Source: Bugula neritina | Lineage: Eukaryota; Bryozoa; Gymnolaemata; Cheilostomatida; Bugulidae | Assembly: GCA_964035545.1 (NCBI GenBank) | Contig: OZ037773.1 | Location: forward strand, 8,830,751-8,894,750 | DNA length: 64,000 nt | Direction: 5' to 3' | Shown: piece after piece, positions 14,063-25,734 of the stretch | Position numbering within the stretch: the stretch's first letter is position 1 | Layout: every line of letters starts with the position of its first letter | Translations under genes and position numbers: made by a program | Notes under the pieces: model-generated | What the model was told of the DNA's origin: nothing | The model's database searches: none | The model's input: the letters and a program-made list of their open reading frames with translations, nothing else

Positions 14063-17000
14063 TTATTTTCTTGTCGATTTCTTTCCAGAGCTCCTGTCTC
14101 TCTTTGTCTTACTAGATCCACTACTTGGCTTCTTAGGAGTGACTGATGAGGGAAACACTGTTTTGGTATTTCCAGGAGCTGGCGTGCTGGTAATAGGACC
14201 TTCAGCTTGTTCACTGAATTTTCCAGCAAAGGGAGTTCCCTTGCTTTTGCTCGCAGATGACATAGTTGGCCTGCTGGCACCTAGTCCAGAGTCACCAACT
14301 CCTATATCCATCTGAGAGAGTTTTTCTTGAGCAAGATAATCCAATACCTCAGAATGATGCTCAAAGGATACATTATCTGCCATAGTCTGAAAGTGATAGC
14401 ATAAGTTACACTTTCCAACTGATGGGTCAGTAGCCACTGCGAGATACAGAGAGCCTATAGCTGAACAGTCTGTATTGGCGCACTTTCTCTTGCGGAGAAT
14501 GTTGTTTTGATGTCTATGTTCTGGTTTTACATCACTATCTTTGTCTAGGTCGTGTACCACCATATGCATTTTCATGCATTTCTCAGCCATCAGTTGCACA
14601 CCGCATATAAGACAAATGTATTCTTTACATTTGTTGCATTTAGCAAAGAATTTTCCTTGTCTGGACAGAGTTTTTATGCTGCAGCGTGAACATTGGAGGA
14701 GCCCAAGCATAGGTTCATCATCCTTTGCACAATCAGTTGCGGCTGCTTTAAACTCCGTTGCAGCTAATCTCTTTTTTGTTTTTGGTTTGAGATTTGTTGC
14801 CAGAACATAAGAAGTACTTTCGGAGTCCATAGGTTTCTTTTCTCTTACTGTAGATTGAGCGAGTCCACTATCATCAGCAACATTGGCAAAAGCTGGCGTG
14901 AGAGTTTTGCTAGGGGAGACTTCTATGGGTTCTGGATCCACCTCCATCAGTTCAACAACCTCTCTTTCTGGTGAACAATCCATTGGCAGGCTTGATGGCA
15001 CTATCACATCATACTTCTCTAACGGTTTCACTCTGTTGCTGTTGAACTCTTTAGGCAAGGTAGAGAGCACATCGTGCTACAAAAAGTTGTCAATATACAC
15101 ATTACTTTACAAATCATGAAGTTTAATTTTCACGTAAGTTTGAAAAGCAGGACTGATTAAACTCAAAACTCTGCAATATGATTTGTTTAGATTTGCAAAA
15201 GTTAAAAAAACTTAGATACAAAGACCAATTGTTGTGCGTTCTAGTAATAACAATTTGCTTTTTGGTGAAATTACTAAGTAAGATTCTAAGCACAATTTTT
15301 AAACAAAAACACAATTTCACATCATACTTTGAAGCTGTTATGCCTTTGAGCTGTAAGAGACTTTTTTGTCTAGAAGGAGATATACAGAACTAAAAGAGTA
15401 TAACATGCTAACCCAGCCTTTTGTGGACTTGACTACTTTTTGGTCGTCTAAAAATGATACTAGCATCTCAATCGTTTCTTTTATTAATCCAAACTTTGAT
15501 AATCTGACCAGCTGGCAGATGACATCAGTTGTGAAATGAATCAGCTGCAATATATATAAATTAGTAATTCAGTAATATAATAATACAGTACTATAATATA
15601 ATATGCATTAGCTCGTTCAGTAAATTACTATTTACTATCACACTAAAAAGTAGAAGCTCAATATAATAATAATACCCTGATACCACAATAGAGACATTAT
15701 TGATTTGATATGTTACTACCCTATTACAAAATTTACTAATTATGCAATATATTAGTATTGCAAAATAATAGATGACAAGTTATGCTAGGATCCCCTGAAA
15801 CTGTAAGACCTAATCTCAGGTTGAAAGATGACCCATGACTTTCCTAATCGGTGTCATAAACAGCCTACAACAGTTTTTGCAGAATTCCCTGCCACGGCTT
15901 CCCTTAGAGATTCAAACATAAACACTTCTCAGAGTTTATTGAAAGCCAGTAGAGTCGACTTGTTTCCCTCTTGTCCCTAACACATACACAAGTTGGCCAT
16001 CTTGTCTCTAACACATACTCACACCAGTCATTTTGTCTCATAACATTATGCATGTGTCAGCCATCTTGTCTAGCAAATACTTACGTCTGCTATTTGATGC
16101 CATGTGACTGGTCTTCTATAAAGGTCTGAGTACTGTAAAGTCGGATGCTGATTGTAGTAGTGCTCATATCTTACAGCGTTATCAAATACTTTCTTTGGAC
16201 AAGTCTTGTAGATATTATCTGAAAAAGCAAGTACAAAATACAGCTGGTTTCAATAAGTTCAATTTGTTTACTTAAATGTTTCTATTAGCAGCTTTGAGTT
16301 GGAGGTTGTAAAATAATTGCCCCCACTGGGAATCGAGCCCGAGTCCTCTGGCTTGCAAGCAAGTGTGCTACCATTACACCACGGAAGCCATTGGGTAAAC
16401 ACTACAGAGGTGAATGAGTGCAGTAGTTTGGGGTTTGGGGACATAGCTCCAAACATGCGGGGGGGGGGGGGGGGGGGAGGTTAGGTACCCTCCTAACTAC
16501 TGCACTTATTCACCTCCAACTCGGAGCTGCATATAGAACCATTCTGTTGACTTCCAAATGACAGGGTGTCTATAAATAGATATTAGGTGCTAGCTATCTG
16601 CTACCAGTGACTGCTAATTAGCTGAGCTTTGTTCCCTAGATTATATAAGAGTAAAGCTACTATGTATAGGCCCACGTGCAGAGTGGTGTTTTGTTTCTTT
16701 CAAAATGACTGGTTTTGTGAGAAGGAACATGCTGAGATGGCTTGTTATAAGTTTTCCATAGATCTCATGAAGAGCATAAATAAATAACTTACACTATAGA
16801 CAAAGGTAATCTTGCATCTATTCCAACTAACTTGTATAAGTAGTTTATATTCTTACCTTTGTTGTAAAGAACTTGTATATAGGCATAAAACCTTGCGTAA
16901 TTCCATGGTGAAGGTGCTAAGTGTGTATCTTTGCCTAAACAGTCTTTAAGAATTCTTCTGATCTCTTTTGGTAACTCTCTTTGATCTTGAATTATTCTGC

Positions 17001-17772
17001 AGAAGTCATTGTAGTGTAAGCTAGAGGTCTATTTTCATTTAAACTATTTCAGATATAAACTATATCCACTTAGTACTAAGTAGAACCTAGGTATTATAAT
17101 GCTTGTAATCTCTTACATTCATCTAATGACAAAACTGATCTACATCTGTAACCATGTGGAACTAAACTAATAAAGTAGAGAAATCAAACAAATAATATAT
17201 TCATTCTGTATATTCATTCTGTAACTATAATAAGAATGTTCAAAACTTAAAACTTCTATACTTTTTCAAGAATGTTGAATTCCATAATTTATTAAATTTT
17301 TTTATATGGAATACAGTTATTATAGAAGTTATTCTATTATTAGTATCAGCTTGCGAAATTCATCAGCATTTTAAAATAAATAGTATGTATTTTGGTGTCA
17401 ATTACCATCTTTATAACAAATTAGAATCATGTATTGGAAACTTCATGCGTTAAGGAAGATTTAATGAACAGCTTTTGAAAAATTTTTTTCAAAAGTATTC
17501 AGTATTATTTGGCAGCTGAGGAAAAGAAATATGTTCTAACTATAATTCCTAATATTATAAAATTGCCTTCCTTTAAATTATTTTCCATGTGACTGTAGTT
17601 GATCGAGTACAAAATGATAAGCCTAAATTGACTTCTAAAAAGCAGAGGTAGTTGAACTTATTAGGGTTTTGCATGTGAATTATTGGAAAGACAGGTGAGA
17701 GATATATAGCAGTAGTTACCTGCAGCATACACAGGCCAGGACCACTTGTCTGCTTGTTATAATGTCCGGCAT
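14063..17772 (-). CDS. Gene Z: unknown protein, helical N-terminal domain plus Cys/His zinc-binding-like region
   Basis: Five coding exons on the minus strand: 17720-17772, 16857-16996, 16085-16218, 15413-15544, 14063-15076; 490 aa, ATG at 17772. Residues 1-153 are the domain shared with gene D. The long last exon begins with a proline-rich acidic linker (ELMEVDPEPIEVSPSK). It then has a Cys/His cluster: CSRC, CNKC, CLIC, H-x3-H, then CANTDC and CNLC, spaced like one or two treble-clef or RING/IBR-type zinc sites. The tail is Ser/Lys-rich and basic, ending in KKSTRK. I do not recognise the family. Zinc binding and a nuclear role are inferred from composition. Frame and exon joins are clean. 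A tRNA-like repeat lies in the intron at 16300-16395. Confidence 0.7.
16300..16395 (-). mobile_element. tRNA-derived SINE fragment (second SINE type), copy 1
   Basis: The minus strand carries box A-like TGGTGTAATGG and box B-like GGCTCGATTCC, spaced as in a tRNA. The same arrangement with the same flanking TGGGTAAAC and AATAATT occurs at 56773-56885. The cloverleaf is imperfect in the anticodon and T arms, so a working tRNA is unlikely. Confidence 0.55.
16458..16478. repeat. Poly-G run of about 21 bases
   Basis: An uninterrupted G tract in an intron of gene Z, directly visible and out of character with the AT-rich surroundings. Assembly length at such tracts is unreliable. Confidence 0.9.
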
Positions 17773-18167
17773 TGTCACACCTGAGGTGACGTTCATTGCA
17801 TAACTCATTATTTATGCAAAACTTTTGCCAGCAAAAGCCTTGCCTATTCCTATAGGATATTTCGTCACTGAGAATCTAATAACTAACTGAGCTAGAAAAA
17901 TATTTCAAATATTGCAAATATGATATTTTAAAAGATTTTTGCAATGAGTGCAAATATTTCACATTTGCATTATATTTTCTCTCATTTAAATATTTACAGT
18001 CAGTGAAAAGGTGATTACCCTAGACTAAAGCTCAGCAAGAACCTCTTAGGCTTTAAATGTTCAGCAAACTTAGAAGTCCCAAAGCACATGTAGAACAAAG
18101 ATATAGCAATATTTTATTTCATATAAAACTATACAAAAATACAGAGAAAGTTCAATATAATAAACAC
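17773..18167. other. Short spacer between gene Z start and DCAF5 end
   Basis: 395 bp between two minus-strand genes. It must hold the gene Z promoter and the DCAF5 3' end. TTTATT at about 18113 (AATAAA on minus) is a plausible DCAF5 poly(A) signal. Confidence 0.4.
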
Positions 18168-21100
18168 TCAACCTTCAGTATCAGAGGAGGCATAACTCTT
18201 AATTTTCATATTACTTTTCCGTTTTTTAGAACGAGACTTAAACAGAGAAGTGTTAGAAGTATGTTCGGATGTGGAGGCTTCTACGTTGACATCATTTCTA
18301 GAGGTCATTGAAGAGGAATGTGAACTGCTGCCTCCAGATTGCTGTCTGCTGCCGGTATTGTGTTTCTCTCCGAACTCGCGGTTCTCCCCGTCTCCTGACT
18401 GTCTCAGCTTCTTCAGCACACTCAGCGCTGGAGTTGTACTCCTAGACAAGAGAGTAAAGACATGACACATGAAACAGGTGCTTCTAGTTTAGTTCAGGAA
18501 ACTGCTGAGGGCTGACAGCAGTTGAATATACAGCCAGTATAACTGATTATAATCAAGATGGGAATGTCCCTTATTTATCTTACTAACAATAGACTAAAAT
18601 ATTACTATAAGCAGATTTAGTTAAGGTTGTTAAGTTGTTGAGTTTTTCTACTTAAGATTTTCAAAACTGCTGTGAAACACATCCATATCCTCTGAGACAC
18701 GCCCACCAGCTCTAAGACACACCCACCTGTGTTGTGCTACACCCACTTACTATGAGACACACCTCCAGCTCCAAGACACACCCCCAGCTTCAAGACACAC
18801 CCCCAGCTCTAAGACACACCCACCTGCTGGACCAGCTTCCTCTCAGCTCACTCAGTCTCTCATTGACATCTACAGGACCTGTATCGGGTATAGAGGTCAT
18901 TGTGACAGCCTCATTCTCCCTAGACCGAGATCTTAACTCTCTAACTCCAATTCTAGTAAGAATTCTCTTCATTTTCTCTCGACGTCGACGTCGTGCTTTC
19001 CTATAACATGCCAGAGGAACAAAAAGTTGGGTACATTGAAGAAAATATGTTATGTGTGAGGATGTCAAAACAATTCATAAAATATGCAGTGTACAACCAT
19101 CAGCAAATTTAAAATAATAGCTTTTTAAAGCTTAAAACTATAATATAAAATTAAAAAAACCTATACTGAGAGTCACATCTACAGTCAAAACCCACAGTAG
19201 TAGCTAAAGTCAACCCCCACAGTAGTAGCTACAGTCAACCCCCACAGTAGTAGCTACTACCTCTGAGATGCTGTGAGGTTCACGTCACTATCTGAGTCCG
19301 TATCCTCAGTTCTGGATTTCAGCAACTCAGCCTTCCTCTTCTGTCGCTTCAGTTTCTTTTTAGCCAAGGCTACAAAAATAAAGCCAGGCAGGTCCAGAGG
19401 CTATTCCAAATTAATTCATGCTGCCCTATGACCAACTGTGAGACAAGGTAATCTACTATTGAGGAGAAAAAAACCTAACAATAAATGACAACTCCAATAT
19501 ATTCACATCGATTGGTAACAAATTTATTATGTCTAACCATTCCACTCTTATAGTTCTTATGAAAAAATTTTACCCGCACTTCACATACATAGAGAAAACG
19601 ACTACCAGCCTGCTTGTTTACACATCCAGCTGGACTTTTAACAATAAAGAGTCAATATAATAATTATTAATTGATTTAGATCTAAGAAGAAACATTTCTT
19701 ACTAGACACTAGAGTGAGTCAAAATTTATTTAATTTCAGGAAGTGAATTTGACCGACTTTCGCCCTTTAATGACCCTTTTCCTAGAGGAGAGGGATTAGC
19801 TAAATACTAGCACCGGCTTTCCATGTACCGATTTCAGATCGATCTTGCTGAGATCGATCCATGGAAAGACGCCAAAGATCGATCTCAGTCGTTCTGAGCT
19901 GGTCGGTCTGTAGAGCTCGAACTCAGATCGATCTCAATGCAATAAGACCATGGAAAGACGCCAGATCGATCCGAGAAGTAGAAAAATGACTGCTCGCTAA
20001 AATGTTGTCTGCTAATAAAAACGATAACTTATTGTTAATTACTAAGCAAAGTACTTAATAATTAAGATAGCCACCTTTTTAAGTGGCAAAACTTTGACTT
20101 TCAGTAAAATGATTAGGAAAACTTAATTATGTAAAATTATGGACGGTAGAAGATACAAAAATTGAGAGCATTTAAATTGAATTTAAACGACTAGTATAAC
20201 GCACTGTCATTAGTTATTTGCTGCGTAATTTTAAGCCTAATAGTCCCGTAAGTTTATGAATAAGCTGCACAACAGCTATTAATTTTATATAAGCTGTCAA
20301 GCTAAAATATTAAAATTAATTACATTAAATTGGCCAAATTACTTCATACTAAAAGCTTTACTGCGTAGAGTTTATAGCTGACGGTAAATTTTAGACTATG
20401 AAAATTTCATCACTCAGGTGGGTGAAAAAATTATGCTATTAAAGTAGTCTTTACCTAAGAGGAGGCAACTCCGAGAGAGCGATCTGACACTTTCATGGAA
20501 AAACGATCGATCTGAGATCGATCTGAGATCGGTACATGGAAAGCCCGTGTAGGTAAGCCAGGGTGCAGAAAGTTACAGTGAAGCTGGTTGCATCAGTATG
20601 TTGACCTGTAACCTTTAACCCCTGACCTCACAGAGAGTTCATTACCTAATGAGTTAGCAAGGTCTTGCTCCTTCTTCTTTCTGATAAGTTCTGACATTGT
20701 AACCTGAGTTTTAGGCTGAGTTGAAGGGGTTTGGGAGGAGCCAACTTCAGGAGTCACCTCCTCGTCTTGCAGGACTGAGGCAGCAAATGCTGACGTGAAT
20801 GGACTCATCTCAGCTACCTCCTCTGAGTCAGAACTCAATACAGCATTCTCATTGGTTGATTGTCTAAAGGGAAAAAAGGAAATGACATCGTTACATAGTA
20901 TATTCAGCACCAGAGAAACTATCTTATACTCGAAAACTACCTCTATTTTCAAAATTTGGTGTAGCTAAACTTTGAAGAGTATTTTCGTAACAGTTCATAA
21001 AGTATTGGTGAAAAAAATACTAAATTTTTGGTACTCGGTTTCAAAAATACCATTGAGTAATCTTATTATCTTGCGGGTGACACAAAAACATAATTATTAG

Positions 21101-24100
21101 AAAACATTTCAAAAAATATATTATATTGATGGGTAGATAGAGTTCAGAATGAATGAGCTTTTAACACAACATAATGTGCCGTGTCATGTACACTTAATAT
21201 AGTAACATGACAAGATACTATAGCCATAAACTAAGTTAAGTGACACTCACTCAATGGGGAGACAAATCCTAGTCAAAGTGTGTATTATTCAAATACTACT
21301 AGTGTAGCACTGTAGCCAATCACATGTTGGCTTTCGTCACAACCAGCCAACTATAAGTGACTCATAGCTTCATTAGCCAGTCAAAGTTTTTAGATTTGAT
21401 TGGTTACTTGATTGACTTAGTTTATGTATTATAATGCTGCTGATTGGCTAAAGTCTATCTGATTTGAATAATATAATACTGTGATTGGTTAATATGTCAT
21501 CAAGATCTCCGTCAGCTAGTAGAAGGTTCTAGTCTCATCAAATCATGATGGTGACTCACCGAGCAGATGAGTTGGTAGACGAGTCAGGAGAAGATGAAAT
21601 CTCGTAGTCATACAGTCTCTGAGTTGATTCCTCAGACTCGCTCTCTGATAGGTTGGCTGTCAACAGAAGACAGACTCATCAACCAATCACAAATGAGTAT
21701 AAGAACTGACAATCAGTTTAATGTGCTTGAAAATTAGACATTAACTAAAATATATTCAATTACATAGGGGAGATAACAGCTAAATATCAACTGTAAATTA
21801 TGAAATATAATTAATATTACTCTAATGACAACTTTATTGTGTACAACTGTATTCTTATGTGTGCATACAAAACACCATTAGAATACATGAATCTAATGAC
21901 AAACCACTAGCTGGCAGATATTTGATACACACTTGGAGAGGAATAGTAACACTAGTGTAGTGGAGACAACTTCGGATACAAATATCTTCAGAACCTAGTT
22001 CTCGGGGCACACAACTCATTTCTTTATTACATTTTTCAAGAAAATGACTCCCAAAGTACGCTTTGAATTCATTTGCTATTCCTCTAAATTCTACAATCTA
22101 TGCTACAAGGATTTTTCCAGCAGGAAAAAGAGCAACAGTTTTGTCATAATGATTTGATTACTTATTATACTAAACTACCTTCAAGTTGACGTTGAACTAA
22201 CGAGTCAAAGAAGGCGATCATTCTGGAATCTTCTTCCATGCATTCCATGGCGTAGTTATGAGACATGAGACCCCCAGCGGCTCGAGTAAATCTTAGATAC
22301 TCCTCGTGGGAGTAGACAAATCTCTCTGACGACTTCTGGTCATCTAAGTGGGCAATACTGAACGGGCTCCATGCCTGTGTATTATAATAAGAGTAGATAT
22401 TAGTCTATACTGTGTCAGTGGACAGAGCTAATATCTCTTCAGTCCACCATATCAGCTAAAACAGAGCTGAAAAAGAAGTCAAACTGAAAGTTGGGTTTTT
22501 CACTTGGCGCATTGGCCGACTATCCGTAAAACAGAAACACATTTACTAAACATCTGCTCCATGTGACAGCAACAAGATATGGTGAGAGAAATATAAGCAC
22601 AGAGCAGTAGAATTATAATAGAGTAAACTTATTACCTTTACTATCTTCTCCACACCAGATGAGACTAGCAAGTTGTACTCATCATTGTATCGAACCTGCA
22701 ATAGAGCAATAGGTGTGTTATGATACGAATCCACTTTATGCAAACACAGCATTCTGAAGAGTGAGGAGCTAAGGCTATGAAATGATACCTGGTTGACGAC
22801 CGATCTGTGACCTTTCAGCACTTTACTAGCGACCTTGACCTGATAGTTTTGAAAATATGACTCATCAGGAAGTTTCCACATGTAGACATTGAAGTCATCA
22901 GATCCAGTAGCTACGTACTAAATATAGTATGACTAAATATAGTATGACTAAATATAGTATGACTAAATATAGTATAACTTAATATAGTGTTGTTACTAAA
23001 TATAGTATTTCTAAATAAAGCATTTCTAAATATAATATTTCTAAATATAGTAACACTAAACATATTCTGAAACTCTGCAGAAGAAATTTGATTCACAGTA
23101 ATAGCAACAATGTGTATTGTACCATAGACTTACCAATCCTTATAATTGAAAGTGTAATAAGTGATTACTTCTTCACTAACTTACTGAAATACTAATTAAC
23201 AAACTGCCAATTGCAACATCCAATAAATGTATTTGTATTAATCATCCAATCAGCACCTTACCTCATTGCCAGGCCCAGCCCAGCAGCAGCTTTTTATAGT
23301 GCACGCGCTGTAGTAGCCACTGGCATGGAACTCATGTATAGGAGTTGTCCTTGTGACATCATACACCAAAGGGGGATTCCATCGACCAATCACAAGGAGT
23401 CTATCTCCTCGGTCATTGAAAGAGAGGCTCATACCATTATATTTGCCACTGGAGTATTTGTATTCCAACACGGGTCTGTATAGTAAGACATTCATTGTAG
23501 CAAGTGCAGAGGAGATAACTCTTTAGCATGAGATTTATTTGCTGAGCTGAGGTGGGAGCTAGACTACCCCACTACCAGCAGAGATCGCCCTTACAACTTA
23601 CTTATATACAATGGGTTATATTTATAGAGTAGAAAACATGCTTTGAAAGCAGCAGTAACACAACATTAGCTAAAAAGTTTCTTCTAGAAAACTTAATAAA
23701 GGTTCTATGTTTCATATTCTACATTAAAAGTTTTAGCTAAAATATATATTCACCAAAATTCAACTGAGTAAAACTCAAAAGTTTAATTCACATTAACTTT
23801 AGAAAAAAAAATGTATTAACTTTGTAAAAATAACAAATTACATGAAATCAAAAAAGTAAATTGTACACAGAGGCTGCTAAATTTGAATGTCATAAATATC
23901 TAAAGTGCAAGAAACTCTTTACTGTTTGTCTGTTCGAGATAAGTTGGCGTAGTTTACCTGCTCGTGTTGCGTATGTCCCAGAGCCGAGGGGTGTGTCTAC
24001 TGGACACAGTAGCCAAGTATCTTGGTGCAGACGGATTATACTGCACAGAGTACATGGGCTCTTCTGTGTCCCCAAACGTCAGAGATTCTAAACAGAAATA

Positions 24101-24662
24101 TCCTGCATAGTCAGGGGAGGTTATTACACAACCCAACACATCATATGGGGAGGTTGTAGAGGACCAGTGGTTAAATGCTAAATCTAAGCTTATAAAACAT
24201 TAAACATACTGAAAACAACTTTTGTCTTGAAATCAGAACTCAATCCAAGACTCACAGCTATTTGTCAGCTGTATAACATTAGGTTTCACTATATAGAGAG
24301 GCTCGGATTATAAACTAGAACATAACAAATTGGGGAGACAACTTATAACTTCACTACAAAATAATTAGTTATAAAGACATTTATCTCTATAGACATGTGT
24401 TACACACTCTAGACTGTTAGCAGAAGACTTCATTGCGAACAGAAGGAACATCCTTTGTTTAGTAACACATTATGCTGACTCTCTAAACTTAGCTGTCCCT
24501 GAGATACCTGAACATTTACCTGAATGGCAGCGTGAGTCATAGACCAGAGCGTTTCCCTCGTGCGAAGTGGCAGCAAACACAAAGTCGTTGAGGGGATCAG
24601 AGCTAAGGCAGTGTATAGCCTCAGTGCACAGATATGTGTTTCTAGGTCTACCGCTAGAAGGA

Positions 24663-24702
<40 letters not shown>

Positions 24703-25734
24703 GAGAACAACTCCAAGAAAGCATTGTCAGAGCAGAGAGTTCAAATTTAGACAAAAATAATTCATGTGAATAAAGCTGTTTGTAAAGTAATTATAAACAC
24801 AGCCTGTGATACTAAGAACTATGCAGACTACCTGGCCAGATCATGTACAATGATACAGCCATCATTCCCTGCAGAGATTAAGCAACTATCGGTTATGTTG
24901 AATGTCAGACAGAAAATATTGCTGTTGTGCTCTGATGTCATCTTATGCGGCACTTTGTGAGTGGCAGCAGCAGTCAGTGCTTTGCTGACACTCCATACTA
25001 GTACCCGTTTGTCGTCTCCACCTGTAATCATGTAAACAGGGCAAAGCATAACGAGCAGTCACAATAGAAAAATTGTTGTTAAATTCTAGTAATTGAAGTT
25101 GCCTCCCTTGTTTGATTTATTCAAACTGATGAGATCAGGAATCACATGTACAGGATATTGACCATACATCATTGGCGGTTTACTAACAACCATGTGAATT
25201 CACAACAGTTAGTCTAAACCACCATTTAATGCAGTTCCATTATCTAAAATCTTGAACCTAATCAGCTTTTCACAGAGCCATTTCGAATGTAAAAACAAAC
25301 TTTGTGGTTTTGAATAAACCCTTTCATAAACACATATTTATACTTAAAACTTTTTCATTATTCAACTTTTCATCAAGTCACACTGAATGCAAAATAAACT
25401 TTTGGTTTAATAACTGAATAAACAGGTAAAAAGTTAAGACTGTAAACTCTACTAATAGTAAACGTAATTAAGTATTGGATTTGTTACTAAAATAGAAACA
25501 CAATGTATATATACTAAAATAAAAACACAACAAATACTAGAATACTGCACCTGAAGCAAGCAACAGTTGATTGTTGCTAAACTCAATAGCATTCACACAG
25601 CCAAAGTGAGCTTTTAGATCAGAAGAATAGAGAAATTGAGCTTCTTTGAATGCGCTATGCCTGAAATTTTTCTTGGGAGAGCAGCTGTTACAGCTTCTAG
25701 ACTGATCATCCAAGTACTTTAGATATAAAGACAT
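18168..25734 (-). CDS. DCAF5: DCAF5 (WDR22) homologue, CUL4-DDB1 substrate receptor
   Basis: Thirteen coding exons on minus: 25551-25734, 24832-25021, 24520-24653, 23958-24102, 23262-23475, 22789-22917, 22636-22695, 22179-22374, 21560-21656, 20646-20863, 19261-19369, 18824-19000, 18168-18441. Together they give 2127 nt, 708 aa, in frame throughout. The first eight exons encode WD40 repeats, recognised from LKAHFGCVNAIEFSNN, GGDDKRVLVW, EHNSNIFCLTFN, a WDxR-type box (RLWDIR), GSDDFNVYMW, KVLKGHRSVVNQ, SSGVEKIVK and SHEEYLRF. These match DCAF5, which family knowledge places on CUL4-DDB1 ubiquitin ligases as a substrate adaptor. The C-terminal third is acidic/Ser-rich, then basic, and shorter than in vertebrates (about 940 aa). 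An acceptor just upstream of the chosen ATG suggests an additional 5' exon I could not find. Confidence 0.92.
18668..18823. repeat. Tandem repeat abutting a DCAF5 splice donor
   Basis: About eight degenerate units of roughly 20 bp built on AAGACACACCC(A/C)CC and AGCT. The array starts exactly at the donor after exon 18824-19000, so repeat units resemble extra GT-rich donor sites on the minus strand. Confidence 0.8.
19178..19258. repeat. Short tandem repeat, about 27 bp x 3
   Basis: The unit CAACCCCCACAGTAGTAGCT and variants is repeated about three times in the DCAF5 intron, right beside the exon ending at 19261. Confidence 0.85.
19811..20549. mobile_element. Foldback DNA transposon/MITE 'GATC', copy 1 (739 bp, DCAF5 intron)
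   Basis: Inverted termini begin CACCGGCTTTCCATGTACCG and end with the complement (GGTACATGGAAAGCCCGTG). A 3-bp target duplication TAG flanks it (19808-19810 and 20550-20552). Subterminal regions repeat the palindromes AGATCGATCT and CATGGAAAGACGCC. The interior is AT-rich with no coding frame, so it is non-autonomous. A second copy in the opposite orientation lies at 47129-47904. Confidence 0.88.
22919..23062. repeat. Minisatellite of about 15 bp in a DCAF5 intron
   Basis: The unit ACTAAATATAGTATG and variants is repeated about nine times, beginning two bases beyond the acceptor of exon 22789-22917. Confidence 0.9.
24665..24698. repeat. (TA)n microsatellite
   Basis: An uninterrupted AT dinucleotide run in a DCAF5 intron, 12 bp from an exon edge. 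Confidence 0.95.

Noticed and set aside
13921-14315. Plus-strand frames overlapping the end of gene Z
   Set aside because: Antisense shadows of the Z last exon, which has paralogue support and clean splice phases.
16320-16392. Functional tRNA gene on the minus strand
   Set aside because: Box A and B are present, but the anticodon and T stems do not pair properly and a second similar copy exists at 56773-56885, so a SINE is the better reading.
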